DNA from: Tieghemiomyces parasiticus
Taxonomy: Eukaryota > Kickxellomycota > Dimargaritomycetes > Dimargaritales > Dimargaritaceae
Length of the DNA stretch: 13,149 nucleotides
Assembly: GCA_027575765.1 (NCBI GenBank)
Contig: JANBPT010001163.1
Location: forward strand, 1 to 13,149
Direction of reading: 5' to 3'
Each line of letters starts with the position of its first letter. Within the stretch, counting starts at the first letter, position 1. This document shows, piece after piece, positions 1 through 9,900 of the stretch. Under the pieces are notes generated by a model, which worked only from the letters and a program-made list of their open reading frames with translations, was not told where the DNA came from and made no database searches. The translations under genes and the position numbers were made by a program.

Positions 1-416
1 GGAATGGCGTTGAGCGGCATATCGACGATGGTGGTGCAGCCGCCCGCGGCGGCGGCCCGGGTAGCCGTGGCCATGCCTTCCCATAGCGTGCGGCCCGGCT
101 GGTTAATGTGGACGTGGGCGTCGATGGCGCCAGGCATTATCCAGAGGTCGCCCACATCCCAAAACCCCACGGTCGGTGAGGATGGGTCGGTAGATGGTGA
201 CATGGAAGCCAGGAGCTCTGGGAGGCGGCTGGTCAAGGCGGCAGCTGGGATGTGTTCAAGGAGGATACGGTCGATGGTCCCATCCTGGATAAGCAGCGTG
301 GCCGCCGCGGGGTTTAGTTGGGCGCTGCTGAGCAGGACGTGCCGGCCGGTAATGATCGTCACATTGGGTGTGGCCAGCAGGTTCGTGGCCGGGAAGGGTA
401 CAGCGGGGACGTCCAT
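1..416 (-). CDS. DAL1: allantoinase, N-terminal part (cut by window edge)
   Basis: Allantoinase opens the hydantoin ring of allantoin to give allantoate in purine breakdown; it belongs to the metal-dependent cyclic amidohydrolases. The minus strand reads 138 codons from an ATG at 414-416 to the window edge. Residues about 95-138 hold the family signature: [15 protein letters not shown] (about 95-109), with metal-binding His101 and His103, then WEG and, further on, [15 protein letters not shown]. The stretch before it matches the small N-terminal beta-sandwich part of these enzymes. The ATG is the first in its frame: an in-frame TGA lies upstream at 459-461, so only an upstream intron could lengthen the protein. 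The catalytic barrel beyond about residue 138 lies outside the window. Dihydropyrimidinase or dihydroorotase are the alternatives, but the NQPGRTxWEG and DMPLNAIP wording is that of allantoinase. The neighbouring divergent ISN1 fits a purine-catabolism setting. Confidence 0.88.
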   Translation of the reverse strand, partial: MDVPAVPFPATNLLATPNVTIITGRHVLLSSAQLNPAAATLLIQDGTIDRILLEHIPAAALTSRLPELLASMSPSTDPSSPTVGFWDVGDLWIMPGAIDAHVHINQPGRTLWEGMATATRAAAAGGCTTIVDMPLNAI

Positions 417-1859
417 GGTGGTGCTGGTAGGGGGGCTGCGGAGGGAACGGCGGCGAAGTCAATTATCCGCAAAGAATACGGTAGGTATGGGGAGCAGGCG
501 AGTTTCCCGGGTGGTGAATTGAGGCGGCTGCACTGGCCAGCGGTACTGATTGATACTTTCCGACCGAGGTAGGATAATCGCAAATGAAATTGGCTATGCG
601 TGACGACGGATGGAGCAGGCTGCTTCACTGTCCTCTATATGATGAAGAACGGAAGGACAGGGTACGATAGGAACGGAAGCTAATGGCATCAGCGGCCAGG
701 GGACGAGCGGGAGACTGGCGAGTGCCGAGGGGAGACGAGGAGGGTCGCTTATATATTTTTAGCGGGTGTGATTGTGGGTCTTCAGAGGAGGAGGTACAGG
801 ATAGGCCGAGACTGCGAAATTTTCTATGCAAAGGGGGGGCATGTGTGTATGGGACCGGTGTTGGCCAGGTCATCTCAGGGGCTGGTGGTAGGGGAGGGGC
901 ACACACAGTAGGGGCAGACTCAGCGTGCACCTCTTCAGCGCCTAGCCGGAATCCCGCTCGCGCTAACAAATTCTGTGCTGGCTCACGTGGCCTATTGGTA
1001 GCATCGGATACATTGCAGGTGATTGGCCCCAGCTTGGCCCCAGTGGCGTGAGATGGGGACAAGGCGGTGCTGAAGCGAACGATAGACACCTTGCCGCGAC
1101 TATGGGTCCCATGCAGGGCTAGCCAATGCAGCTAGGGTCCGATAGGAATGGGGGGCGCAGGGCGTATTGTTGTGCGCGTGGCATGTCTAACGAAGCACAC
1201 ACCCGCCGCGAACGAGTGGGTCGACCTCCCGAATGGCTACACTGCTCAATACGTAGCTTATCGCTAGTCCGACCGGGCCCGCCCCAAGTTCCCAATCCCA
1301 CCCTACCGCCTCTGGAGAGAATGGACGCTATCTCATGCGGCTCCGCCTAGCAAGGTAAGCCCTCGCCACTAGTAGTGGGCGGGGGGGGGAGTTGGAGCCA
1401 GCCCTAGGCTGTAAATCTCTGACTAGGTTTTTCGTGACCAAGTTCCACACGTACCGGTTGCAGCCTTGCAACCACGACTGCCATCCGCTTTCCAGCTCCG
1501 CCACCTTGTGCCCCACTGGCACCTTGGACCCTCGCGGCCGACTGCCAGGTTGCGCTGCTCTCCTGCTTCCCGTCTGCAGTTGTCGCACCGTGGAGTGATG
1601 GTCACTGCCGATCGTTGCGTGACGGCTAATTCGGCCAATCCCCACGACCGGGCCGCCGCCGTCCCCAGCTTCGCAACGAATTGCAGGCGGTCACACCACG
1701 CAAGGCATTGATAAATTCGTCCGCTGCCCATCTGTCCGCCACCTCCCAGCAGCCCCTCGCCACCCGACATGAAGGACGCGGGCCGTGGGCCCCCGTAGCT
1801 TTAACCACACCAACAGTCCCTGAGACCTCGGCAACGTACCCCGCCTGGTCTCGACTCCA

Positions 1860-1909
1860 TTGGCCTTTTTTACTATTTACAATCTTGGCCTTTTTTACTA
1901 TTTACAATC
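1860..1909. repeat. perfect 25-bp tandem duplication upstream of ISN1
   Basis: Two identical 25-bp units lie head to tail at 1860-1884 and 1885-1909. Each begins TTGGCC, continues with a run of six T, and ends ACTATTTACAATC. The block is far more AT-rich than its surroundings and ends about 190 bp before the ISN1 start codon, next to a TATA-like palindrome. It is either a recent slippage duplication or a duplicated promoter element (T-tract plus possible factor site). The identity of the two copies is directly visible; the function is inferred. Confidence 0.85.
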
Positions 1910-1921
1910 GACCGGGTTTCT

Positions 1922-1931
1922 TATTTAAATA
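1922..1931 (+). promoter_or_regulatory. TATA-like palindrome, possible ISN1 core promoter
   Basis: The 10-bp perfect palindrome TATTTAAATA lies in an AT-rich island inside GC-rich DNA, 13 bp after the 25-bp tandem duplication and about 166 bp before the ISN1 ATG. A pyrimidine-rich stretch follows, as is common around fungal transcription starts. Position and composition suggest a core promoter; nothing in the sequence proves it. Confidence 0.35.
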
Positions 1932-2097
1932 GTTTAACCGCTGCCAGGCCTTCCTCCCTCTCACCAGTGTCCTTCTACTATTGGTATCCATAGACTGAAT
2001 TTACCTGCTTGGGGTACGTGTTTATCAACCGCTCGTCAGATTACAGCTCAGCACATTCCCCCTCCCCCTTCCGCACCCGCGTCGCTTACCACCGGCT

Positions 2098-3713
2098 ATG
2101 ACTTCCCTCTACCGTGTTAATTATCACCTACGGGCACACAAGCGAGACCCGCTCATCGAGTTCATCAAGAGCATGCTCTTGACCCCATTCGTCCTGCACG
2201 CCACCCCGGCTACCACCGAAACCGGCGCTAACGCCAGCGACCCGGTCGACGCCTACGGTGGCCCTCAACGGCCCCTCGTCCCCACCTCACCGAACGTCAC
2301 GGACACCTCGACCTGGCTCTCTGCCAGCCAGGCCAGCGTCGAGAACCCGCCGGATAGTTTGGAGGGACCCCACTCCGCCCGGGCCGCCTTACTCACGGGA
2401 CCCAACACCGACGCCGCCCGGGCCAATGAGCTCCGCTACGCCGAGATCATGGGCGACGTAGAGGACCTCATCGCCGAGCACATTGCCATGACCGCCCGGG
2501 GCCTCGACAAGTACTCCCGGCTGCGGCGCCTGGTCCCCACCGTCGGCACCTTCTTCACACCCCTTCCCCTGCGTTCCGCCTTCCTGGCGGCGAACGCCCG
2601 GGATGCCATTGCCTCCCGACGCTACGTGCCTCCGAGTTTCAACGAACTCCGTCGCATTCTCAACTCGGCTCAGGTAACGGCCAGCGCCCCGTACCTCCGG
2701 TTCGTCACCTTCGACGGGGATATGACCCTCTATCCGGATGGCATGACGTTTGTAGCGGATAACCCCATCGCGGACCAAATCATCGCCCTCCTTCGCCACG
2801 ACGTGGCGGTCGCCGTGGTCACGGCCGCCGGGTACGCCACCGATACCACTCGCTACGAGGCGAGGCTAGTCGGCCTCCTGGCCCGGTTCGCGGAGGCGGA
2901 CCTCACCCCGGAGCAACTGACGCGGTTCTACGTCTTGGGCGGCGAGTGCAACTACCTGTTTCAGGGTACTCCGGCGGCCGGACTGCGGTACATCCCAGAG
3001 GACGCCTACCGCACCTCCCTGTCGGACTGGTCCGATACTGACATCCAGCGCTTCCTCGATGTCGCCGAACTCAATCTCCGCCAGTGCGTCCGTGACATGC
3101 GCCTACCGGCCACCGTACTCCGTAAACCCCGTGCCGTCGGGCTTGTGCCCAGCGGTCGGTTGTATCGTGAACAGCTAGACGAGTGCGCTTTGTCAACCCA
3201 GCAGTGCCTGCTCCAATATAACAAGGCCTCCTCGCCCGACCAGGGTAAAATCCCATTCTGTGCCTTCAACGGCGGATCTGACGTCTGGGTCGATGTGGGC
3301 AACAAACTCATCGGCGTCCAGCTCCTCCAGAATCATCTGGCCTACGCCCCGCGCGAGACACTCCACGTGGGTGATCAGGTAAGTTGGCGTGCCTAGCAGC
3401 CATTACATTGAGCGACCTGGCCAGGCCAGAGGGGGCAATGTGCCTGGGTAGGTCCATATTCGGCCGGTCTTGTCGAATCTGTCACTAATCAAACCGTCGT
3501 TATTAACAACCTCGACTGCCTCTCTCGTTTCCGGGTAATCCCCCTCCCTACTTCCCGACGTAGTTCCTGTCCACTGGGAATGACCTCGCTACACGCACCA
3601 CCTGTTCCACCTGTTGGATTATCAGCCCCGAAGAGACGGAGGGGATCCTCGGTGAGGTCCTGGAGCACCTGGACCAGCGTAATACCAACGCCCCGGTGAC
3701 TGGGCCAGAGTAG
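2098..3713 (+). CDS. ISN1: IMP-specific 5'-nucleotidase (ISN1), two exons
   Basis: Hydrolyses IMP to inosine and phosphate, feeding purine salvage or breakdown; members are Mg-dependent HAD-superfamily phosphatases. Exon 1 is 2098-3378 (427 codons) and exon 2 is 3564-3713 (49 codons plus TAG), giving 476 aa; yeast Isn1 is about 450. The N-terminus has the family opening (YRVNYHL, then IKSMLLTPFVLHA). HAD motif I is TFDGDMTLYPDG with nucleophile Asp206 and Asp208; motif II is TAAGY at 242-246; Lys343 (RKPRAVG) fits motif III; GGSDVWVDVG (392-401, Asp395, Asp399) and HVGDQ (423-427) supply the metal site. Exon 2 restores the conserved tail FLSTGND...CWIISPEET. Residues about 36-105 are a Pro/Ser/Thr/Ala-rich insertion. 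The ATG is supported by the conserved N-terminus. Without splicing the frame ends falsely at 3396, seven codons past HVGDQ's Gly. Confidence 0.95.
3379..3563 (+). other. ISN1 spliceosomal intron (185 bp, phase 0)
   Basis: The donor is CAG|GTAAGT with GT at 3379-3380 and the acceptor is CGTAG with AG at 3562-3563. Removing it joins HVGDQ directly to FLSTGND, matching the conserved HVGDQF...G..ND arrangement of ISN1 proteins. The phase is 0. Candidate branch sites are ACTAAT near 3484-3489 and TTAAC near 3502-3507; the bases after them are pyrimidine-rich. Apart from the unproven leaders, this is the only intron needed by the two complete genes. Confidence 0.93.
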
Positions 3714-3845
3714 ACGGACAGCACCATGGACATATACCCTTGTGCACCTACTTATGGTGCCTTTCCAATATCCTCTGCCGAGGATTGCACACTAGCGGAT
3801 CCGTGATGACACTGATCTAAAAAGTTAAAACCGTGCCATAACAAG

Positions 3846-3851
3846 AATAAA
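3846..3851 (+). terminator. poly(A) signal AATAAA, ISN1 3' end
   Basis: AATAAA lies 133 bp after the ISN1 stop codon in an AT-richer stretch (about 3815-3905) between two convergent genes. The remodeler's stop codon is only 222 bp from the ISN1 stop, so the two 3' ends probably lie close together or overlap. No perfect AATAAA was seen on the minus strand here; a TATAAA-like variant occurs at about 3892-3897. Confidence 0.45.
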
Positions 3852-3935
3852 GGACGGGCCAGCTAAATTAGATATATCTATGTATGCAGATTTTTATAAT
3901 GATCTAAATCAGGAGAGGTGCCACATAGGTTGCAT

Positions 3936-6900
3936 TCAAAGATCTGGCTTTAGCTCATTGGCGCCGCGAGTGGGGACCATGCTAGTCTCTGTCGAGGCAG
4001 ATTCGACAGTATCTACTCCAGGTACGGACTGGTTGGCCGATTCAATTGTTTCGGCCTCCATGAGGTAAATCCGGGCGGTGGAGACCATCTTGGACCGGAC
4101 CAACTGGGGTAGCGCCGTGTCGGCTTCCAGGTCGGCGACCCGCTGCCGGAGTAAAGCGGTGTGGCGGCGTGACGGGCAGTCAGATGCCTTGTGGGGTGGT
4201 GACGTGACATCGTTCGGAGACTGCGCCCCACATAGGTCGCAGACATTCAAGTAACTGGCCAGGGATACCGGTGGTTTCATGGCCGGACGTGGGGAGGCGG
4301 TGGTGACGGTGGTGGGCGTTCCAGCCATCGGACGTGGTGCGATCGGCCGGCTACTGTATGATTTCTGGCCAGGATGTCTGCTGGGTGTCACGTTGGAGTG
4401 CTGGTGATGGTGAGGGGTCGGGCTGCTCCCGGAGCTACTAGAAGGCAACTCCACAAAGCGTCCCGCGGCTGTAGCGCTGGTCGGCAGGGACGGCGTGGTC
4501 GCTTGCTGCATGGCGGTCAAGCCTTGCTGCAGCATCGTCAAGCCGCTCTGATTAACGTGGATGGAGAGCACGGGTGCCGGTGGTTGAAACTGTGTGGGTG
4601 GTTGTTGCCGTTGGAACTGTTGCTGTAAGATGTATTGTTGGAGGACCGCAGTTAAAGTGGATTGGTCGGGCAGTGGGGTGGCAGCCACGGGGTTGTTATG
4701 TTGATTCGACGCCTCCCGACTGTTCCAAACGTGGCACAAAGTGGCCTGCGCGGGTTGCGGAGGGACAGCCTCGGGCAGGGGCTGTAAGTGCGAGGCAATG
4801 GTCACAGGCGGGCCCAGGGCTGGCTCCGGTATTGGCTTGCGCGAGGGCAGGGACTGAGACGGGTGCATAGAGATCGTCTGGACGACAGGCGGCAGCAACT
4901 GTGGCTGCTGCTGCCGGGCCAGTGGCCGACCTTGCTGTGGTAGTGGATAGGGACGTGCCGCTTGCGATACTGCCTGCTCAATCATGGGTGAGGGCGCAAA
5001 CGACGCAGGCGAAACGGGACCGGACGGTGAAGAGGGTATGGGTGCACTGGCCAACCCACTGTGCGGCAGCGCGCGGCGGGTCGCGAGGTTGTGGGCGCCC
5101 TCCAGTACCTTGGCGGTATGCAGTGTGTACTGCTCGTTATACCATTCCAGGTAGGCGTCAGTGTGCATCTTGGTCATCCGAGCCCGGTTGATATCCATGG
5201 TTCGCTTCATCCCCTCGTGGAAGCTACGCCGGTAGATAAGGTTGCAAGCCACCGTGTGGCTGTACCGGCAGGCCGGGCAGGGATTGTAAGACTGCTTGAC
5301 TTGCCCGGTCTCAAACAACCATACCGCCGTGGTGTGGTAATTAACCAGATCTGGTGGGTTGACCACCTCCCTTCCGGCGAACGGGATCTCGAGAAACCGC
5401 TGTGGGTTGACCTGCGCAAACAGGGCGCGTAGGTAGTGGAGCGGGGGAGAATACGGTCGTCCCTCCTGCGGTGGTGGCTGCTGGAGGGTCGTCGCGGTTG
5501 CATCAAAGACGGCAGAGGAATCGTGGACACTGGATGCTACGCCCGAGGGCGCCGAGAGTATTCGTGCAGAGTCGAAGCGGGTGGTACTAGCGGGTGGAGT
5601 CCCAATGAAGGGCACCTGCGCAGACGTCTGGTTAGAAGGGGGCAGACTGGGGAGCTGGGCGGGGACCATCGTTCGTGTGGGTGGAGGTGCTGACATCGGG
5701 ACCGCGGCCGCGTCTTGTGCGGGCCGTGGGGTCACGGGATAAGGCTTGGACGGCGTGGGCGCTAGCACCGACGAGTGCTGCGCCAGTGGGGCTGTGGATG
5801 ATGCCCCCGTCGGGGTGTTCGAGGAGGCTGCTTGCGATGCCCCGGTTGTCAACAGAAGCTGCGACCCGCTCCCCGGGTAATTCTGGGCAGGGTCCGGGAC
5901 GGAAGGGTTCGTTACCTGGCCTGCCACGGCCTGCTGGACTGACCGCTGGATTTTTCGAAGACCGTGCGCCACCGCGATAACCCTATCCCGAATTGGGTCG
6001 CCCTCCGCGGACGCCATGAGGTCGCGGATCCCCGCATTGGTCGCCCTCATGAGCAAGAGCCGCTCCGGGTCATACGGCAACCTCTTGCTCAAGAGCGCAA
6101 GACGACGCAATTCGCCAACGCATGCTTCAACGTACTGGTTGGCGTTCAAGGATGGGGGCAGCGCCAGCGCGTCCGAGTTGGCCGCAGCAACAGGACCCTC
6201 CGCCACCGGACCCGGGACGGTCGGGGTGCCCTGCTCGACGGACGCCATTGACGCTGATGTGGCGGCCGCCATTGCCGCTGGCTTTGGCGGGTGCCGATGG
6301 CCCATGGTCGGGTTGTAATCAAGCCCGGCCTCGCGGGCCAACGCCTGTAGGTCTTCCATCTCGCGCTGTTCGTCCGCCTCGGTGGTAACGCTGGCCATGA
6401 ACTCCGCGTCCGCCTCGGCCACCTTCTGCCGCTTCCGACCGCTACCCTCGTCGTCCCGGGATTCGAAATACTGTACCCGCTTGACATTCCGCAGCCGGCG
6501 TCCCTCCCGCTCGGCTGCCGCTCTTGCTTCCATCTCCGCACGGGCCTGCTCGGTCTCTGCCTGGGCCTCCACCTCGTGCTCCTGTAGGAGACGTTCCCAA
6601 AAGGCGCCATCACCCATATCGGTCGGGGTGTTGGAACGCGGAGCGTCCAGGGCGTCCAGCCCGGCCAGCTGACGGCCGGCTGGGTCATTATCACCGTCGC
6701 CTGCCGACGGCTGGTCGGGGGTGTCTTGAACCCACACCTTCGTGAAGGCGAACAGGTTGTGCGTGGACTGGGTCGCTGCGGCTTCACCCTCTGCCCGCTC
6801 GCCGGCCTCTTTGAGTTCGGCTTGCGTCCTATCGAGGAGGGCGCGTACATCGGCTTCGGTGTAGCGAATCTCCTTGACCGGTTTAGCCTTGCGTTTCTTG

Positions 6901-9900
6901 GGTGCTGGTTTGCCGACTCCACCGTTGGTCACCGGTTCGCTACCTTCCACCTTGGCTTGTCCTACGCTGTCCTCTGGCTTGCTCCCTTCGGTGTCCGATC
7001 CCGCTTTCCCTCCTCCTTCTTCTTCCTCTTCCTCTTCGAATAGAGCTTGGGCTCCATACTGTAGGATAGAAGCCAGGTCAGTAGCGGCCACGCCACCGAC
7101 GTCCATTTTCTCGATGATGAGATGATCCAGGATCATCTTCTGTTTGGCCAGTTGTACAATGCGTTCCTCGGCCGAGTCCCGGGTGACAAACTTGAATACC
7201 ATGACGGGTTTGGTTTGGCCCAGGCGGTGTGCACGGCTGATGGCTTGGAGGTCGGCGTGGGGGTTGAAATCCATGTCGTAGATGATGACCACGTCGGCGG
7301 AAGCCAGGTTGAGACCGACCCCGCCGGCTCGGGTGGTGAGTAACATGATCTGGTAGGGTGAGTCGGGTGCGTTGAATAGGTCGACGGCGCGTTGCCGGTC
7401 CCCAGCCGTGACTGACCCGTCGATACGGAGGTACGGAATCCCTTCGTTGAACAGGTAGTCGTCCACCACGTCCAGAAGGCGCGTCATTTGCGAGAAGAGG
7501 AGGATGCGGTGGCCACGGGCGCGCAGGACGCCGAGCATGGTGTGCAGTAACCGCAGCTTGGCGCTGGACTCGATCAGCCGGCTCTGGGTGGCCCGCGGGT
7601 CCTTGGCGGGCGGTGGTTCAACATCAGGAACAATGTATGGGTGATTAAGGATCTGGCGGACCACCATTAGCACGTTGTGCAGGGAGGTTCGGGCGGCGGC
7701 AGAGGGTCCGCGACTGTCCTTGGCGGTGGCGTCGGTGTCGCCTTCCGCTGGGGTGGGGCGGGAACGGGCGATCTGGCGGGTAATACTAATCAGTAGGTCG
7801 CGGTTGCGAGCCAGGGTGGCCCGCACCAGCTGGCGCTGTAGGGCGGTCATGGTTACCGGGACGATGACCTCGCTCTTGGGCGGGACCGCCGTCGTAAGTA
7901 CTTCAGCCTTGGTCCGGCGCAGTAGGTAGGGCTGAAGCATTTCGTGGAGTTCGGGTAGCCGATCCGCATCCAGGTCAGCGTACCGCTTTTCCAAGGCGTC
8001 CACATCACCAAATTTGGCCTGGTCAAGGAAAGCCATGAGGTTAAACAGCTCACGGATGTTGTTGTTCAGGACAGTCCCGGTCAGGAGAATGCGCTGATCT
8101 GCGGGCACCCGATGCAGCTGCGTGTAGAGGCGGCCCGTGTCGTTCTTGAGCCGGTGGCCCTCGTCCACGACCACGCAGGGCCAGCGCCGCACCATGCCAC
8201 GGAACGTGTCCGTGTGGGCGCTGAACATCTCGTAGGTGGTGACGACCACGTGGCAGTTTAGGTACGTATCCGACCCGGCTGTGCGGTCCGCGTTAGCCAA
8301 TGGGGCCGCTGTTGGCCGGGACAGTTCGTACCGCTGTAGGACTGTGCGACACTCGGCGGTGCCGTGGTAGGCGACGACCTCGAGGGACGGGGCCCACTTG
8401 TTAAACTCGCGCACCCAATTGTTCAGGACCGAGTTGGGCACGACGATCAAGAAGGGGTAGGTGCGGATCCGCTCGGGCTTCAAGTGGGCCGGCAGCCCAT
8501 CACCACTGCGGGCCCGAGAGAATTGGCTGTGGAACAGGCTCGCGACGAACGCAATGATTTGGATGGTCTTGCCGAGGCCCATTTCGTCGGCCAGGATGCA
8601 GGACCGCCGCGCGTGCCATTGGTAGCACAGCCAGTTAAGACCGTCCAGCTGGTAGGGCAGGAGGGTCCCGCCGGAAAGATAGTCGGGCTGGGCGGTGAAC
8701 TCGCGGAATTTGGCGGGCTCGACGGCGCGTTGGGCGGCGGCCGACAGCCGTGGGTAGGGCGCGTGGTAGGATGGAGCCTTGGGACAGAGTCGGGAGTAGC
8801 GCGTCGCGTAGGCCACGAGGGCCGCGTGGAATCGCGGCAGTTCGGGGTCGCGTTCCCCGGGCGGCAAAATCCAAGACGCGCGGTCGTATGGGAGGCCTTG
8901 CCATTTGACGTAAACCCTGGTGAGCACCTGGCCTTCTCCCCCGGCTCGAGGTTCGGTGTGCAGGTCCAGAAGATGGTCAATCAAAAACCCCTCGGGGATG
9001 AGGCCGGTGCGGCGCAGCCAGACTGTACCTGCTGGGACGGCGGCGAGAAACGCCAAAGCGGAGACCACGCCAGCTACGCGGATGGCAGTATACAACTTCC
9101 GGTCGTGCGGATCGCCAAGGGCGGTGGCCCCTTGGGCAGGGGGCAGGGCGAGCAGCCGGGTGCTCTGTCCGGACGCCGTGAGCCAGAAGGTCTGGGCCAC
9201 CGCATGTAGCGGACAGCAAAAGGCCGGACAGCGCGCAGCGAGACGGGCCAGGTCACTGCCTGCCGCCCGGGCGGCCCGTGCTGTGGCCGGGGCGACCGCC
9301 CCGAGATACAGTCCATGGTAGGTGGCCGGATCGATCGATGTCTCGCCCCCGTCACTCGGAGGGGTTGGAGTCAGTGGCGGGGAGGTGAAGTAGCGTCGCA
9401 GGTCGTCGGCGGCCCGCGGCACAGTTGACACAGCACCGGTATTCAGAAGTCGGGTCACGCTCATGGGAGCCAAGTGGTTAGCCTGGCCGTAGGGGAGCCA
9501 GAAGAGATCGCGGTAGGAGTGACCACCGCCAGAGGGGGCCACCAGGAACCACGGCCCGCCTCCCAGCAGCCGGCGCTGCGGCGGGACGGCGGCCGCAGGA
9601 TCGGCGAGTGGGGGGGCCCCAGTCAGCGTGTGTGTATGCATCAGGGGGGCACAGAGTCCGGGCTCCACCTTAGCCGCGTCGGTGGGTACGAGGCCAATGC
9701 CGGAGATGGGGACCTGTGTGATGAGCTGACCAGCCGAGGTGATGCCTGCGCGGCAAAACATACAGGTCCAGCGATCGACAAGGAGACGAAGGGAGTGGGC
9801 CTCGTGGACGAGCGGGGTAGCGTCTTTAAGCTGGGCTTCGAGGTACGACCGGGCCCCGACCCACACACTGGGCTCGTCAGCAGTGGCGTCGCAGGTCAAG

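Larger units (their letters stand above)
417..2097. other. 1.7-kb divergent intergenic region, no supportable gene
   Basis: This region lies between the start codons of the allantoinase gene (minus) and ISN1 (plus), so it should hold both promoters. Several open frames of 60-154 codons cross it on both strands (for example 625-1089 minus and 683-1051 plus). They overlap one another, show no recognisable domain, and are what GC-rich DNA yields by chance. A TATATATTTT-like stretch sits near 749-760, a run of nine G at 1381-1389, and a pyrimidine-rich tract at about 1945-2080 just before ISN1 that probably contains its 5' leader. Scattered GATA cores occur but not above chance. No tRNA, rRNA or other structured RNA was recognised. 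Confidence 0.6.

Noticed and set aside
625..1089. 154-codon minus-strand open frame and the 122-codon plus-strand frame at 683-1051
   Set aside because: They overlap each other in GC-rich DNA, have Arg/Ser/Pro-rich composition without any domain, and show no conserved motif.
417..2097. GATA-factor site cluster for nitrogen regulation (HGATAR matches near 665, 1080, 1140, 1258, 1709, 2022; GATAA cores at 463 and 573)
   Set aside because: About five HGATAR matches are expected by chance in 1.7 kb on two strands, so six is not enrichment; the two cores nearest the allantoinase start have G before GATA and do not fit the motif.
3379..3396. ISN1 ending at the TAG at 3394-3396
   Set aside because: This reads through a GTAAGT donor; splicing to 3564 restores the conserved C-terminal block.
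8364..9209. 281-codon plus-strand open frame opposite the remodeler (also 9474-10034)
   Set aside because: Antisense shadow of a GC-rich coding frame; the sense strand here encodes the third chromo-like module, the SNF2 N-lobe and part of the region before them.
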